Shown here one piece after another: positions 24,193-35,964 of a stretch of DNA of 64,000 nt. Under the pieces are notes generated by a model. That model ran no database searches, was not told the DNA's origin, and worked only from the letters and a program-made list of their open reading frames with translations. The translations under genes and the position numbers were made by a program. Within the stretch, counting starts at the first letter, position 1. Every line of letters starts with the position of its first letter. The stretch is from Climacium dendroides. Taxonomy: Eukaryota > Streptophyta > Bryopsida > Hypnales > Climaciaceae. The stretch lies in assembly GCA_950106755.1 (NCBI GenBank), contig OX467091.1, positions 10,123,538 through 10,187,537 of the forward strand, written 5' to 3'.

Positions 24193-25209
24193 TCAATTGA
24201 TTTCTTCCAGATCCCCTGGAGGCGATCCAGCAGGCGATGCAGGATCCGGTGCTGGATCATCATCTTCCTCGTCATGCACATGGCTAGAAATTATACTGAT
24301 GTACCAGTCGTGGTCTTCGTCCTCGAAGAAATCATCCATGTCTCCATCAACAACCTCATCATCCTCATCGTTTTCATAGTCCTCATCATGACTGGAACTA
24401 GCGCCCGCCATACGGACCGCCGTATCCGGTTGATTCCGAGTTCGCTCCCCCTCCTTTGCTTCCCGAACACCAAACTTATCATATGTATATCGGAACCCAG
24501 AAAACGCAATCGGAAGCTTCTGATCCTCCTTAGTGGACGACAGAGTGAAAACTACGGTTTCCTCACCATGAAATTCCACTTTGGTCTGCAGCTCGCCCCC
24601 AGGCACCACCTCCGGTAGTTTGAAGTTCAGTCCAGCAGTGTTCTTGTAGCTCGCGGTGATCTTCACATGGGACACCAGCACCACTTTCTGCGCGATATAC
24701 AGCGTCCGCTTGCCGTTCCTCTCGGGTTTCCCCAGAAAAGATTTACTCATGTCGGGGTCGAAGTGTTGAAGCATCTCTTCCCAGTTCTCAATTCTAAACT
24801 CGCGGACCAAGCACTCCGGAAGGTAGACATCGATCGACTTGGCTTTGGAAAACCACGACGCTGCGATCACTTCCCCATATAAGAGCTTGACAATCGCACC
24901 GTGGTCGTCTGAGATGTTGTAGGTCTGCGTGCCGATGCTTTCGGTGGTGAAGTACTTCTTTCCTAATCCGGTGAGTGTTTGGAGAAAGCTGGGGTGCAGG
25001 AGATCTCGTAACGACTCCTTCCCAGCTCCTGGTTTGCACAAACTAGCTACACTACCGACATCGTGGTAGCCGTCGCTGTGCTTCATGAGGACGAGGAGAG
25101 GAGCGAGGTTGGGGTTGACCGGGAGCACTGGAATCGCACGGACGGCCTTCCACAGATGGCGGATCACGGTGTTCTTGTCGTAGCGGTGCCTGCTATGGAG
25201 GTTTCCCAT
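24193..25209 (-). CDS. Gasdermin-like, N-myristoylatable protein with acidic tail (copy 1)
   Basis: Intronless gene for 338 residues. The ATG at 25209 gives MGNLHS, which fits the N-myristoylation rule (Gly2, Ser6), so membrane attachment is likely. Residues 11-45 (TVIRHLWKAVRAIPVLPVNP, then LAPLLVLMKHS) resemble the gasdermin N-terminal helix and first strand ('L.PV....L.PL.LV.K'). Residues 168-190 (RTLYIAQKVVLVSHVKITAS) and 231-247 (KLPIAFSGFRYTYDKFG) fit the later strands ('LYVV.....' and '.IAF..F.L....G'). Residues 274-318 are highly Asp/Glu-rich and include DEDDEVVDGD; a Pro/Ser tail follows (DPAPDPASPAGSPPG). Gasdermins are pore-formers of immune cell death. The match here is pattern-level only, and a lineage-specific beta-sandwich family is the alternative. 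Its paralogue at 51191-52189 confirms that the frame is a real gene. Confidence 0.85.
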   Translation of the reverse strand: MGNLHSRHRYDKNTVIRHLWKAVRAIPVLPVNPNLAPLLVLMKHSDGYHDVGSVASLCKPGAGKESLRDLLHPSFLQTLTGLGKKYFTTESIGTQTYNISDDHGAIVKLLYGEVIAASWFSKAKSIDVYLPECLVREFRIENWEEMLQHFDPDMSKSFLGKPERNGKRTLYIAQKVVLVSHVKITASYKNTAGLNFKLPEVVPGGELQTKVEFHGEETVVFTLSSTKEDQKLPIAFSGFRYTYDKFGVREAKEGERTRNQPDTAVRMAGASSSHDEDYENDEDDEVVDGDMDDFFEDEDHDWYISIISSHVHDEEDDDPAPDPASPAGSPPGDLEEIN

Positions 25210-25954
25210 TTCGAAACAAGGAGCTACGCTAGGAGAGACTCTGATCTAGAACTGGCTTGATTATCGAGTAAGGTTGGACTCAAACTTCGTAGTTTCTGTC
25301 AATACCAAGCCTCATAACCTTCCATACAGGGCTAATAATTGTTGCTACCTGCTCGCACCCACTCCACAACCATAAATAAGAACATGGTAAGATAAGGCGA
25401 AACAGAAGTTTTATACTCAACTCCCCCGCCCTCAAGATCGAAGCTTCCAGGATATGCAAGATCCTCTCCATGAAACCCTTGTACGTAATTACTGATTGGA
25501 TTTTACTACTTCGGCACTGCAAAGATGGAAATAAGTTCAATCCTGAGCTAGATCGTTGAGATCGAGGACAGGGAAACACGGCAAACTCCACTGTGCAATA
25601 TGGAGCACCCGACAATGTTATTCACCGTGTGCAGTGCACGTACGTTGGCGTGAGCCCAGCGGGTTGCACCGGAAGTTTCTAGGACTGGGATTTCGAGATG
25701 GACCGTACCGACAGACTTGCTATATCAATGTGGAAGCCAATCGAAAGACATTATGACGCATTTTGCGTCAATGATAGTTAGGGTGCGGCACCTGCAAACT
25801 GGCCTTGGGACGACGTGGGGTTGCCTCCAATTCAAAGCGCGCGTTGTATGGAAATCCCGTCTGCAACAGTCAGAACCTCAGGTCTGCGCCTTTCGCCCTT
25901 CCCTGCATATCAATCACCGTCTTTCTAAATCTCGGACACTCGGTGATTCGGTCA
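25210..25954 (-). promoter_or_regulatory. Promoter/5' region of gasdermin-like copy 1
   Basis: The bases around the start (TGTTTCGAAATGGGAAACC on the gene strand) are identical in both copies, so the proximal leader is conserved. A TATA-like TATTTAT lies on the gene strand at about 25372-25378, roughly 165 bp before the ATG. The rest shows no clear element. Confidence 0.35.
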
Positions 25955-26010
25955 AGCCATCTTTACATGCATAGACCGCATGGAAACAGAGAGACAACTA
26001 CATCACCTCA
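25955..26010 (-). promoter_or_regulatory. Upstream block shared with gasdermin-like copy 2
   Basis: AGCCATCTTTACA, then CATGGAA and ACAGAGAGACA, recur with few changes at 52851-52902. Distance to the start codon is about 746 bp here and 662 bp there. The block shows that the duplicated unit included the distal promoter, and it may be a retained regulatory element. Confidence 0.55.
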
Positions 26011-28044
26011 CATTCAACTACATATTTGTAGGTAGCACATCGATCGCTCAAGAGGCTGCCGACAATCGAGGAATTGTCAGTAAATTCAGGTCAATTAGAG
26101 TGCTAGCTTCCCATCTCCACCCCTCCACACAATCATGGGAAAAACTGGGTGGGCCATTTGTATGGGCTCACCGAAGAAGACTAAATATAACTGGATGAGT
26201 TAACCGAAGATTCTCTGAATTTCAGGAGAGTTGGTAAGAAACAAGCTCTATCAGGAGAGTTGGTATGAGATTGATCTCCTATTTTTAATTTTTTAATGTA
26301 AAAGATGAAACCCGTCAAGTTGGAAGATCATGCCACACAATCTTGCCAAGCTTATAGGCTTGTAGCCTTGTGCTCCTTCTATCCCAAAATGATCTTTTGA
26401 TTGGCCTTAGTATTTTGTTCCAAAGTGATCTTCCTCTTGTGACATGGAGGAAGAACTCGGGAAATGTCTCTTGATTGTGTACAGTAGCTGTGAAGGAATT
26501 TTTGTAATGATGGACACAAAAGGTGATTTTTTTAATCAGGATAATAAGTTGTGGGACCATCCATTGTGCACTTTTTGTGCGAGCATCCTGGGTCAATAGT
26601 CTCGCACAACTAGCTATTATGCAACTAGTATCTTATACAACTATCTTGCAATTGTAATCCTCTCTATTAACATCAAATTTAACGTAATCGTTTTAAATTA
26701 TTGTTTTACAGCATTGATCATTGGTTTAGTTGCAAAGCAATCAATCTATAGTTACAAAAAAGAACTAGAAAAGAACTAAAAAAAATTGCAATTGTAAAAT
26801 GACCATAGTTGTTTCCTATTAATCGCTTTCTAGTTGTACATTAGTTGTTTTTTAATCATTTTCTACAATAATAAAAAATTCAATTTTTTTGTTGATTTGG
26901 TTGCATAGATTTGATTCACTTTTCTATTGATTTGAAGAATAATTGTTGATTTGAATAGAAATCAATAAAAAAGTGAACTAAATGAATGCGACCAAATCAA
27001 CAAAAAAAATTGAATTTTTTAATAGTGAAGGTAGTTGTTTCCTAATCATTCTTAAGTCGTACACTAGTTGTTTGTTAGTCAATTTCTAATTATTTCCTAA
27101 TTGCTTTTAAAATTCATTTTCATTTGTCTTACATGAATTGTCCCATATCAATTGTAAAGAGTACCATTAAGTTGGACATATAAGACTTGTAAGTTGTTGT
27201 AATTTTGTGCAGTGAATTTTGTTGATAGAATATTAAGACTCTATAATTTCTAAATTTTTATGATTTTTAGATTTCTATAAAATATAGATTTCTACAATCT
27301 ATAGAAATCAAAAAATATTTCAAATCCAATCAATTTTAAAATCTATGAAACAGTAAGGTACCCTAAACCAATGAAATTTATTAAATACTAGTATTTGAAT
27401 TCTTGAAATCTAGAGAAAGTTAGATTTAAAATTCAAAAATCTAAAAAAAATGTTGTTCTAAAATTCTAACATCCAAAAAGAAGGTAAATATGAAATTTTG
27501 AAATCTACAAATCATTGAGATTAATATTTTTAAGTCTACAAATCTACAAGTCACAAACAAGTTGCAAGTGAATCACACACAAGGCATGACTTTTGCAATT
27601 GTTGCACATTTTTCCTAGAAAGTAGGGTGTCCACTGCAACTACAAATCTCTAAATTATCACCAGTTGCAAACCAATCACAAGTGTCCTATGCAACTAAAA
27701 AAATAATTGCATAGTGTAGTTGCAAAACCCCTCATTTTCTTTTAGTGCAATTATTACAAAAAATTTCAGGCTTCTAGAAGGCTGCAAGTTTTGAACTCCC
27801 CGATACAATAAAAAATAGTTTTATTATTTTTAATGATAGTAGCTGATGTGGTACTATTGGTGCCATGTCAGGTTTTATTATTTTTATTATTTTTTACAAT
27901 TTCTTTTTCAAAAAAAATATTTTTTTATTTTTCTTGTACTTGCACTGTGGCATGCCGAAAATCAAAACCTTAGCAACCCTGCGGAGGCCTAAATTTTTTT
28001 GTAATGCTGCTAATAAGAGACCTTACACTTATACTCTACTATGG
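26011..28044. other. AT-rich intergenic sequence with a CACTA-like terminus
   Basis: No gene. The sequence ending CCCCTCATTTTCTTTTAGTG at 27747 is, read inward on the minus strand, CACTAAAAGAAAATGAGGGG, a plausible CACTA-type right terminus followed by CAA. Words like TTGCAACT and GCAACTA recur from about 26600 to 27730 and could be subterminal repeats. A left terminus with a matching target duplication was not found, so this is a candidate only. Confidence 0.3.
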
Positions 28045-28330
28045 TAGAACCACCCATAACCGATTGAATAAGCAATTGTAGACGTGATGTGGAATATAAT
28101 AAGATGAAGGAAATATTTCCAAAGGTGGAGAGATAGAAATGAGGGGAATTGCCAAAATTTGATAATTGTATTGCATGAATTGAAATGACCATGAATTTTG
28201 AAAGGCAAAAGTTGATCTAGATTCATATCTAATATGTAGACTATTCCAAAACCGCTCATTTAAGAGACTACTTCTTGTTCACTTTGACACTCCAAACCAA
28301 ATAGATGTGTCATAAAAGAAATAGAGGAAT
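28045..28330. repeat. Dispersed repeat, copy 2
   Basis: Diverged copy of 23280-23660, same orientation. Shared anchors are CCCATAAC.GAT..AATAAGCAATT and ATGAATTTTG..AGGC. No coding capacity. Confidence 0.5.
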
Positions 28331-30599
28331 TAATGATGGAAAATCAAGAACTCATGTTTGGAAATTAGTGCCAACTTCTCTTGAATTTCAGCCCCCCTAT
28401 TGATTTTAAATAGGGGTGGTGGGGTTGTGGGTGGGGTTGTGGTTGGTAATGGATGGTTCTACTACAACTCTTGTTAATTGCAATCAATTTGTTGTGTATT
28501 CATTTTATTGTCGTGTTCTTAAGGACATCTACCTATCCTTTGGAATTTTTATTTTTATTTAATTTTTATTTAATTTTTAAAAGAAGGTGACCATTAACCT
28601 TTAAAGGACAAACAAGTGACTTTGGAAATCATCCATTTTGATACCATGGGAATAATTGGTTTAAAAAAATCCATAAGCGGTCATTGAAAATCAAAGTACT
28701 ATAGCAGATCTCCCTTTTTTACATAAAATTTCGAAGATGAATAGTTGCACTTCTATCCTATACAAAAAGACCCCTTGTCATTCATCGGATCCAAAATGTC
28801 TACCTCGAGATTTAAGGGTTAAAAAACAAAGTTGGAGAGTTTTTTGGAATTCTCTCATGTGCCCCTTTCAAATAGAGCCACATTCACTAGGTAGAAGAAA
28901 GCCTCTCTACCCAAATGTACATCTTTCAAAATGTAAAGGCAAAAAGTTATTGGATGAAAATTTGGAGTTCCAGTTGATTAAAAAACTTTAAAGTCATCCA
29001 TAAGATACTTTTAATCTACATTGTTGTTCTTTGATTAACACTTCAAGGACATGTCCCTATGATCAAGGTAGTCACCAAAATGCTCCAATTATTACACTAG
29101 GTGCATTTTTTGTTCCTACATTGAACAATGACATCATCCATTGTACACTTTGGGTCCTTCATGTCCTTCAAGGATTAAATAAATTGTAAATATAAAAAGA
29201 AGAAGAAGACTATTCTCTAAACATAGCTAGGAAAATGAAATTTTTTTACATCAATAGTTTTGCCAAAAGCTTAACTATTTTTCTTTAAAATTTATCCAAA
29301 TTTTCTCTCTTATTTTTCCACCCATTTTTTTCATCCATGGTATCCTATAAAATTAAGTAACCTCATTAAAATCTTATATACAATGCAAAGTTTCAATGAA
29401 GTTTGTTAATATTAAAATATATGACAAATGAAGGTACATAAATGTTAAAGTCAAGTTTTAAGTTTTAAAGTACTGAAATATATTATATTGGCATACCATT
29501 TTTTTTATAAGCTACCTTGTATAAAATTAAATAAATAATTAATATGACTTAAACTTCACTCACTGACATAGATTTAACAGCAATAAAGTTACATACAAAA
29601 AATTGCATAAAAATCATTTGTTCTTCAACATGGAAAAGATTAATTGATCATGTAAGGAAAACTTTTAGTCCTTTTGATGAAAAAAATTATGATTTGATAC
29701 ATAATTTGCTTGTATTTTAGGGTGCCCATTGTACTCCTACCCTTAAATGATTTGTTTGACATTAATTAAAGTAAATACATCGCAAAGCAATTTCTATTAG
29801 CATTTCAACACAATTCATATTACTCCTTTAATTACTAAATTATCTTTGTTTCAATTATGTATTCTTATAGGGATTTTAGATTATCTTAATATAGTTATTT
29901 GTTTTTTGGACAATGTATGAATAAATTGAGAATTTCTAAGGTATTCCTTATGATTTTGAGTTTTTAAAAAAATTGACCCTATACTTAGTTGTTTAAGAGG
30001 TGTATGTTGTAGGCATTAATCTCTATAGTTAGATTTGCACCATGTTATACTATAATTATGCTACATCAATAGAAGATTTGGACTTTTCAAACTTCATTGA
30101 AGGTTTAGCTATAACCCCACATATCATTGCTAAAACAACCATTCCCACTTTAGTTTTACATTGGATGCCTTCCAAGTTCATTCAAAAGATTGTGAATTGG
30201 CTCACAAAATGGTTTTCTACAAAGATGATGGTGAATTCCTTTAACTATTGTTTTACATTATTTTTTTAAAACTTTGAAGTTTTAAATTTGAGTCTTTTCT
30301 AATTTACTTTCAAAATTATAATAGCTTCATCAATTTTAGGTCTATAATAAGAAATTTTGTATCTACTTCCCTTTTATATCCAAAAAAAAAATTCATTTGT
30401 ATTTGTAGCCTAAGTAGGACTCCTAGCTTCTCTTAAACATTTAAAGAAGCTTTGTCTTGTAGTAAGACCTAGACATAAAGACCCCATGCAAGTCACTTCC
30501 TACTTTTTAGAAATCCTTCTTGAGTTGGTACATCTACTTACTATACAACTTATCTAATTGATTTACAATTTCCTTTCAAAATATTGGACTCCTTGCCAT
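28331..30599. other. AT-rich intergenic sequence
   Basis: I see no supported gene or clear structured repeat. Frames are short and compositionally AT-driven. Confidence 0.5.
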
Positions 30600-31500
30600 T
30601 TCTATTGCAAAGAGAAAAAAAAGAAATTTCCATAATTTCTATTCCAAAGAATAAAATGATTTGGATTCTTAATTATGGTTTCAAATATTGATTGAAAAAG
30701 CATTATATCATCAAAAAGCTAATGTGAATTTCAATCTTCCAAAAAAGGTTCATAAAATCATGTCAAAAATTGAGGTCACACAACCATATTTGAAATCTCA
30801 AGAGTCCTTTGCAAGGACTTTGCAACTTTAGGAGTTTACCTTTAAAATTTGAAGGCCGTTTATCCATCTACTAAAAATTGTCATTTCTTTTATAAAGTGC
30901 AAAGAAGCCTTGAAATTGTCTTTTTTGCATATCTAACTATAGAATTTATAACATCTCTAGTGTAAAAATGTATGGAAAAAATTTCAAAATCATGAGCCTT
31001 ATAAATTGCAAGATATTTTACATTTTTTAGGGCAGGAAAATAGTGCTCAAGGACCTTGTTTGACTATAGTTTTGGATTATGAATTTTTACACTATTGATT
31101 TTAAATTTAAAAAATTTTAAATTTAAAAATTGAGTTCAAAGTCAAGAAAAGGATTAATAAAATGCACTTAATTCTTACACATTAAATTTTCTTAGTTGAA
31201 GTATGTTCAAGAACAAAGGGCAAACTACAAAGTTAGTTGCTCTAAAATAGAATTGAAACACAATAATCCCTAACGGTTATTGTAGTTGGAGATGGTAGTC
31301 TTGTAAATAATTTTATATTATAAAAATAATATTGAAAATGAATTCTACAAGTTGTTTCTTCAAGTACTTCTCACAATTGTCCCCAAAACAAGATTGACCA
31401 CAAGTTTCACATTGGTAATCAAAATTGAACGAAATAAAGCTTTATTTATAAATAGAATTTCAATCTAATACTCTATATGAGATGAGTTTTTTTTTAATTG
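30600..31500. mobile_element. Remnants of the TTAA/CCCC element family
   Basis: About 30690-30833 resembles the right part of the 2.4-3.05 kb copy (TTGAGGTCACACAA.C, then an end like GACTTTGCAACTTTAGGAG). About 30940-31440 resembles the interior of the 53.9-kb copy, including ATTGCAAGATATTT, ACAATAATCCC.AACGGT and GAATTCTACAAGTT. Terminal TTAA motifs are eroded. No coding capacity. Confidence 0.4.
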
Positions 31501-31674
31501 CTTGAAAAGTATGTTGGATTTTTTAGTAGCCTACTAGACTAAAATATTGGCTATGTATGCCATAATGTTTGCTACTCAATGATTTACATGTGATAAATAG
31601 CATCCAAGGCCCTCTCCAAAATGTCACTAGGACATTGCAAATTTATAGGAAGATGGCCTAATCTTGCTAATTTT

Positions 31675-32840
31675 GCTTTTTTGCATGTGAGGAAGCTTGT
31701 AGTTGTTGCCACCATAAACTTTCATTACAATAATGAGGCAATTTTTTAAGTGACAAGAAGACATCATTGAGCTTGTCTTTGTCCATTTCATTGAATGAGG
31801 TGACTATTGTAGTGATCAATTCATCAATCATAGTAGGTGCCTTTTGATGTTGTAGTGATTGAATGGCCCGAAAGAATCCAAGGCCAAGACATTTGTATTG
31901 GGACTATTTGGTGGTTGGCACACCAAATAGATCTTAAATCCATCTTTATCACCCTCTTCAATTAGAATTGGATTCTTTGGATTTGGATGTAGTTTTGCAT
32001 TATCCTATTGAAAAAACTTCAGAGGGTCCTAATTCAAAACTTTGTAGCCAAATTGATCTAATATCTAGAAACACCTTCTCTATTAAAATTTATTGTGACC
32101 TCTTTTGTAATTGCTACAATAGGCTTTGTCTCCATTATACCAACTGGGCAATTCTTGCTAGATCATTTGGCAGGTTCTTGAAGTATAAGAAGATATATTC
32201 CAATCTTGTCATTGAAAATTGATTCCTCAATTAATCAAAGAAGGGGCAAGCAACAACGGCAAGAAAAATAACATTCAAAATAAAATGCTTATTTTTACTA
32301 GTATATTAGGGTTCTTCATCAGGCACTAAATGGAAGCTGCCACTTTCCTTTATGAGATAGAACCATTTTTCATCAATATAAACACAATCAAATGAGTCTT
32401 TAAATGTTGGTGACTCCATGTTTAGGAATGACGGTTCAATCATTGATAGCACAAATTGAAGCCGAGATTTCATATTCACTTCAATGAAAAATAGTTTGAA
32501 TGCATTGGAATGGCAATAGAATTTTTCTTCTTGTATGCATTGATGTAGCTTTGACTTGGAGACATTTATGGCAAATGCCAAAGATTGAATGTTTTTCCGC
32601 TACCTCAATGGAATATCTTGCATAGTTGCTATATTGATGTCCTTATCCTTTCATCCCAAATTTCCTTGAATATGAGAAGAAACATCAACAAAGTCATTGC
32701 CATTTGATATAGATGCTTGCCTTCTTGCCCAGACACTGTTGATTTTTTGAATGCTAAATCGTGCCGCAATTGTAATTGATCCTTCCTTCAAGTTCCCGTT
32801 GTTACTTCAAGCTAATAAGAATTCATAACATGATCAACGT
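31675..32840 (-). pseudogene. Decayed mariner-like (plant MLE) transposase
   Basis: Read on the minus strand, a helix-turn-helix-like segment (SITIAARFSIQKINSVWARR) lies near 32720-32780. The longest clean frame (32306-32581) follows, with KSKLHQCIQEEK and the first catalytic block VYIDEKWFYLIKE, characteristic of plant mariner-like elements. After an in-frame stop come FILNVIFLAVVACPFFD, then after a frameshift KIGIYLLILQEPAK and MEKTKPIV-like sequence. Near the end CQPPNSPNTNVLALDSF corresponds to the family's final catalytic block 'PPNSPDLN.LDLGFF', with the catalytic Asp changed to Asn. Multiple stops and shifts show it is dead. Terminal repeats were not located. Confidence 0.75.
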
Positions 32841-33189
32841 TGTGGTTCAGTCATATTCGCCTTGTGAGTTTGCAAATGAACTCTAGGTTGTAGTTCCCCC
32901 TCCATCCTATACAAGAATGAAATGACCTTAATAATGAAGCCTTGTTTTTAGGTTGAACATGTGAAACATAGAAGAATACTTAATCATAGACATGTGAAGT
33001 AAAAAAGATGAAACATTTTTTCAAAGTTGTATGTGCTATAGTATTAAAAAAAATGATATTGCTCCTTTTTCAAATTAAATGGACATATGACAATAAAGAG
33101 TACAAAAGAAAGAAACTTACGTTTCTATGTACTTTGTACATTGTTTGCCTATAGAATACACAACTTCAATTTGTAAGCCAAATAAATTT
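32841..33189. other. AT-rich spacer
   Basis: Nothing recognisable. It may include the 5' flank of the mariner-like element. Confidence 0.4.
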
Positions 33190-33790
33190 GGACCCTTCCT
33201 ATGTTTGCAAATAGTACCCAAGTGTCTCGAAAATTAGTATTCTGGAATTGATTTTAAACATCTACTGAAAGAATAGTACTTAAAAGTTTCTAAAGTCAAT
33301 ATTGAAGAATCCATTTTACAACATCAACTAAAAAATTTTGACCCTTCCTAACTTTTGCATGAAGTACTCCAAAGTCTTCAGTATCAGTAGTGAATAAACA
33401 ATTTTAGAACATCTACCAAAAAAATATGGAATAGACCTAGAAAAAAAATTTACCTTTCCTAACTTTTGCATATATTACCCAAAATTATTCAAAATCAATA
33501 TTGAAGAAATGATTTAAAACATCAACCTAAAAAATTTGACCTTTCCTGTCTTTTGCATATGTATCCAAATGTCATGTTCTTTGGTGCATTGAAACCTTCT
33601 TTCACTCACAAAGAGAATTTGAAAATTTGACCATTCTAATAATAGTAACTAGACAAAAAAATTGACCTATCTTAACTTTTGCATATGGTATCTAAATGTC
33701 ACGTTCTTTGGTGTATTGGAACCTCCTTTCACTTACAAAAAGAATATGAAAATTTGACCATTCTAATAATAGTAACTAGATATAGTACCA
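33190..33790. repeat. Diverged tandem array
   Basis: About five units carry the core TTTGACC.TTCCTAACTTTTGCATA followed by TACCCAAA. The last two (33537-33662 and 33663-33787) are a clear 126-bp duplication. Earlier units are more diverged and differ in length. Confidence 0.6.
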
Positions 33791-34919
33791 AAAATTGGTG
33801 ATTCGAGGGACTTTCATCTTATTCTATCAATTAATCAACAACCAAAAATGAAGACAACTCCACCATCCTTTCATGACATCCAAAATTAATCTACTTTGCC
33901 TAAAAATCATGGTCCACAAATATGAACTGTCTTTGAGTCTCCTAATTTTCCACAACAATATTTGAGTGACAATTCCCTTCTAGACAATACTTAGATCATT
34001 GAATTCATTTCTAGCACAAACAAATAAGAATATTGAAAGAGTAATAAATTTAGGGGGTGGTAAACTAAACAAAGACTTAATCAATGATTGAATGCTCATT
34101 AGTGAAGCTCAAATTAAAGTAATGTCTCTCCCAATCCTACATTATCCTCACTCACAATATTGAATGCAACATAAAGTGAAGGCACCCAAAACTGTCAAAA
34201 TAAGGAATTCAACATAGTTGAAGGCCTATTTTCTTAAAACTAATATTTTTGTAGTATTAGCAAGTGAAATTTATGAATGCTAAAAATAAAATAAATTTTT
34301 TCGTAATTTCTATGATTTTTCAAAGTGGCAGGTCTCTAGACCATTGGAACTATTCTATAGGTGCATCCAAATCTAAACAGGGCAAAAGTTAGTTGTCAGC
34401 AAATCAGAGTTCAGTATGGTTTTCTTCAAGTGCATTAGCAAATCAAAGTTAAATATGTATAAGATACATTAATGGAACTCTTGGGACACTTTAAGGACAC
34501 TCTATAGAAAAAGGATTAGGTATAGGGACGGAATTGGATGTTTCTATCTTTCACATGGTAATTCATTCAAGGATGGTTAATGATTGAATTAAAAGTTGCT
34601 AAATTTTAGATTGTCATTATTATTCTATATATGGTACTATCCAGAAAGATGTAAGCAAAGTCCAAAAGAAGTGAAAAGAATGGTAAACCCTGAAGGTCAG
34701 AGTGTACCTGAGACCTAGTCATTGGTCAATAATTTTGAGATTTTATGAGCACCGCAAAAGAATCATCCTCTATTCTATTTTAACATCTCACTTGGAAACC
34801 TCCATCAATGTAATTGCTGGTAAATTCTTCCTTCTAGCAACTTGTATGCAGGTTGTATAGATTGTTAACACAACTGCTAAGTTCTCCAAAATGAATAATG
34901 GCCAGTTTGTACCAGGTAG
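33791..34919. other. AT-rich spacer
   Basis: I see no gene, RNA gene or clear repeat. Confidence 0.5.
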
Positions 34920-35964
34920 TAAGGGTGGTTCTATTTGTAGTTGCTACGAAGGAAACTTCGGGGTGCATTTAAACCAACATTCATTTGTGATCTCCGATCC
35001 TACATGGAGGCTTATGTGGTAGAAGCAAACAATAGTGGTTTAGAAATTGTGATCTGTTAATTTTTTTAAGTGATGTACTTATCAACAGTAATAATATAGG
35101 AGTGCCATTTTCTTGAAACGTAGATTTTAGTGGCCTAAGAGCGGCTTAAGATAATTGGCATTGGAGAGGATGATTAACTGCGTGTCTTTCTGTCATTGAC
35201 TAAAATAAGTGTCGCCGACTGCCATAGGATGGAACCAACCTCAGAAACAGTACATATGTACAGGAAGTGTTGTAGGGTTTGTATGCATTGAATTCCAGCA
35301 GTCAAGGAATGCAAGAGTGTTGTAGAAATATGAGATTGACGGTGACATCTACCATTTGAAGCCTTTCATTTGGTGCATTCACAAAGGGAAGTTGACGGAC
35401 GAGGAGATCAAGAATGCAATGTGCATGGGCTGCAAGTCTATACTTACTTCAGTTCATTCGTTTTGTCTTCATTTGTTGAACTACAGCTGTTGAATTCAAT
35501 TCTAATCACACGGCACAAAGCATGGACAAACATCTACAACCTCGATCTTTGGGTGTAGACAGTCGTCGATATACAATGGAAACACATGGTATGTACTTCG
35601 TATACCATCCCAATTGTGTATTTTTCTATTAGTTGACAAAATTAAAAGCTAGTCTTGCAAGGCAATGTAATAGTTCCTTTAGAACTATCACATACATTAG
35701 CTAAACATGAAAATGAATGTGCAGCTTCAATGAAGACTACAACAATTCCTTCATCCGGGGCAACTATGAAATCTCCTTGTAGCAATAAGTCTCCATTGCC
35801 CTTCAACAAATGTTCAATTTCTCTTATGTATTCCATTGCCTTGTATTTAAGTACCTTCTACTACATGCACATATGACTCAAGGCAACAAATGTTGAATTA
35901 GAGGGCAGTTACAACTATGTCAATGTCTTCTAGCTTCAATCCTTTATGCATTGTTTGTTCTTGT

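Noticed and set aside
26569..27747. A complete second CACTA element
   Set aside because: Only the right terminus is convincing; CACTTTTTG at 26569 does not match it and the flanking triplets differ.
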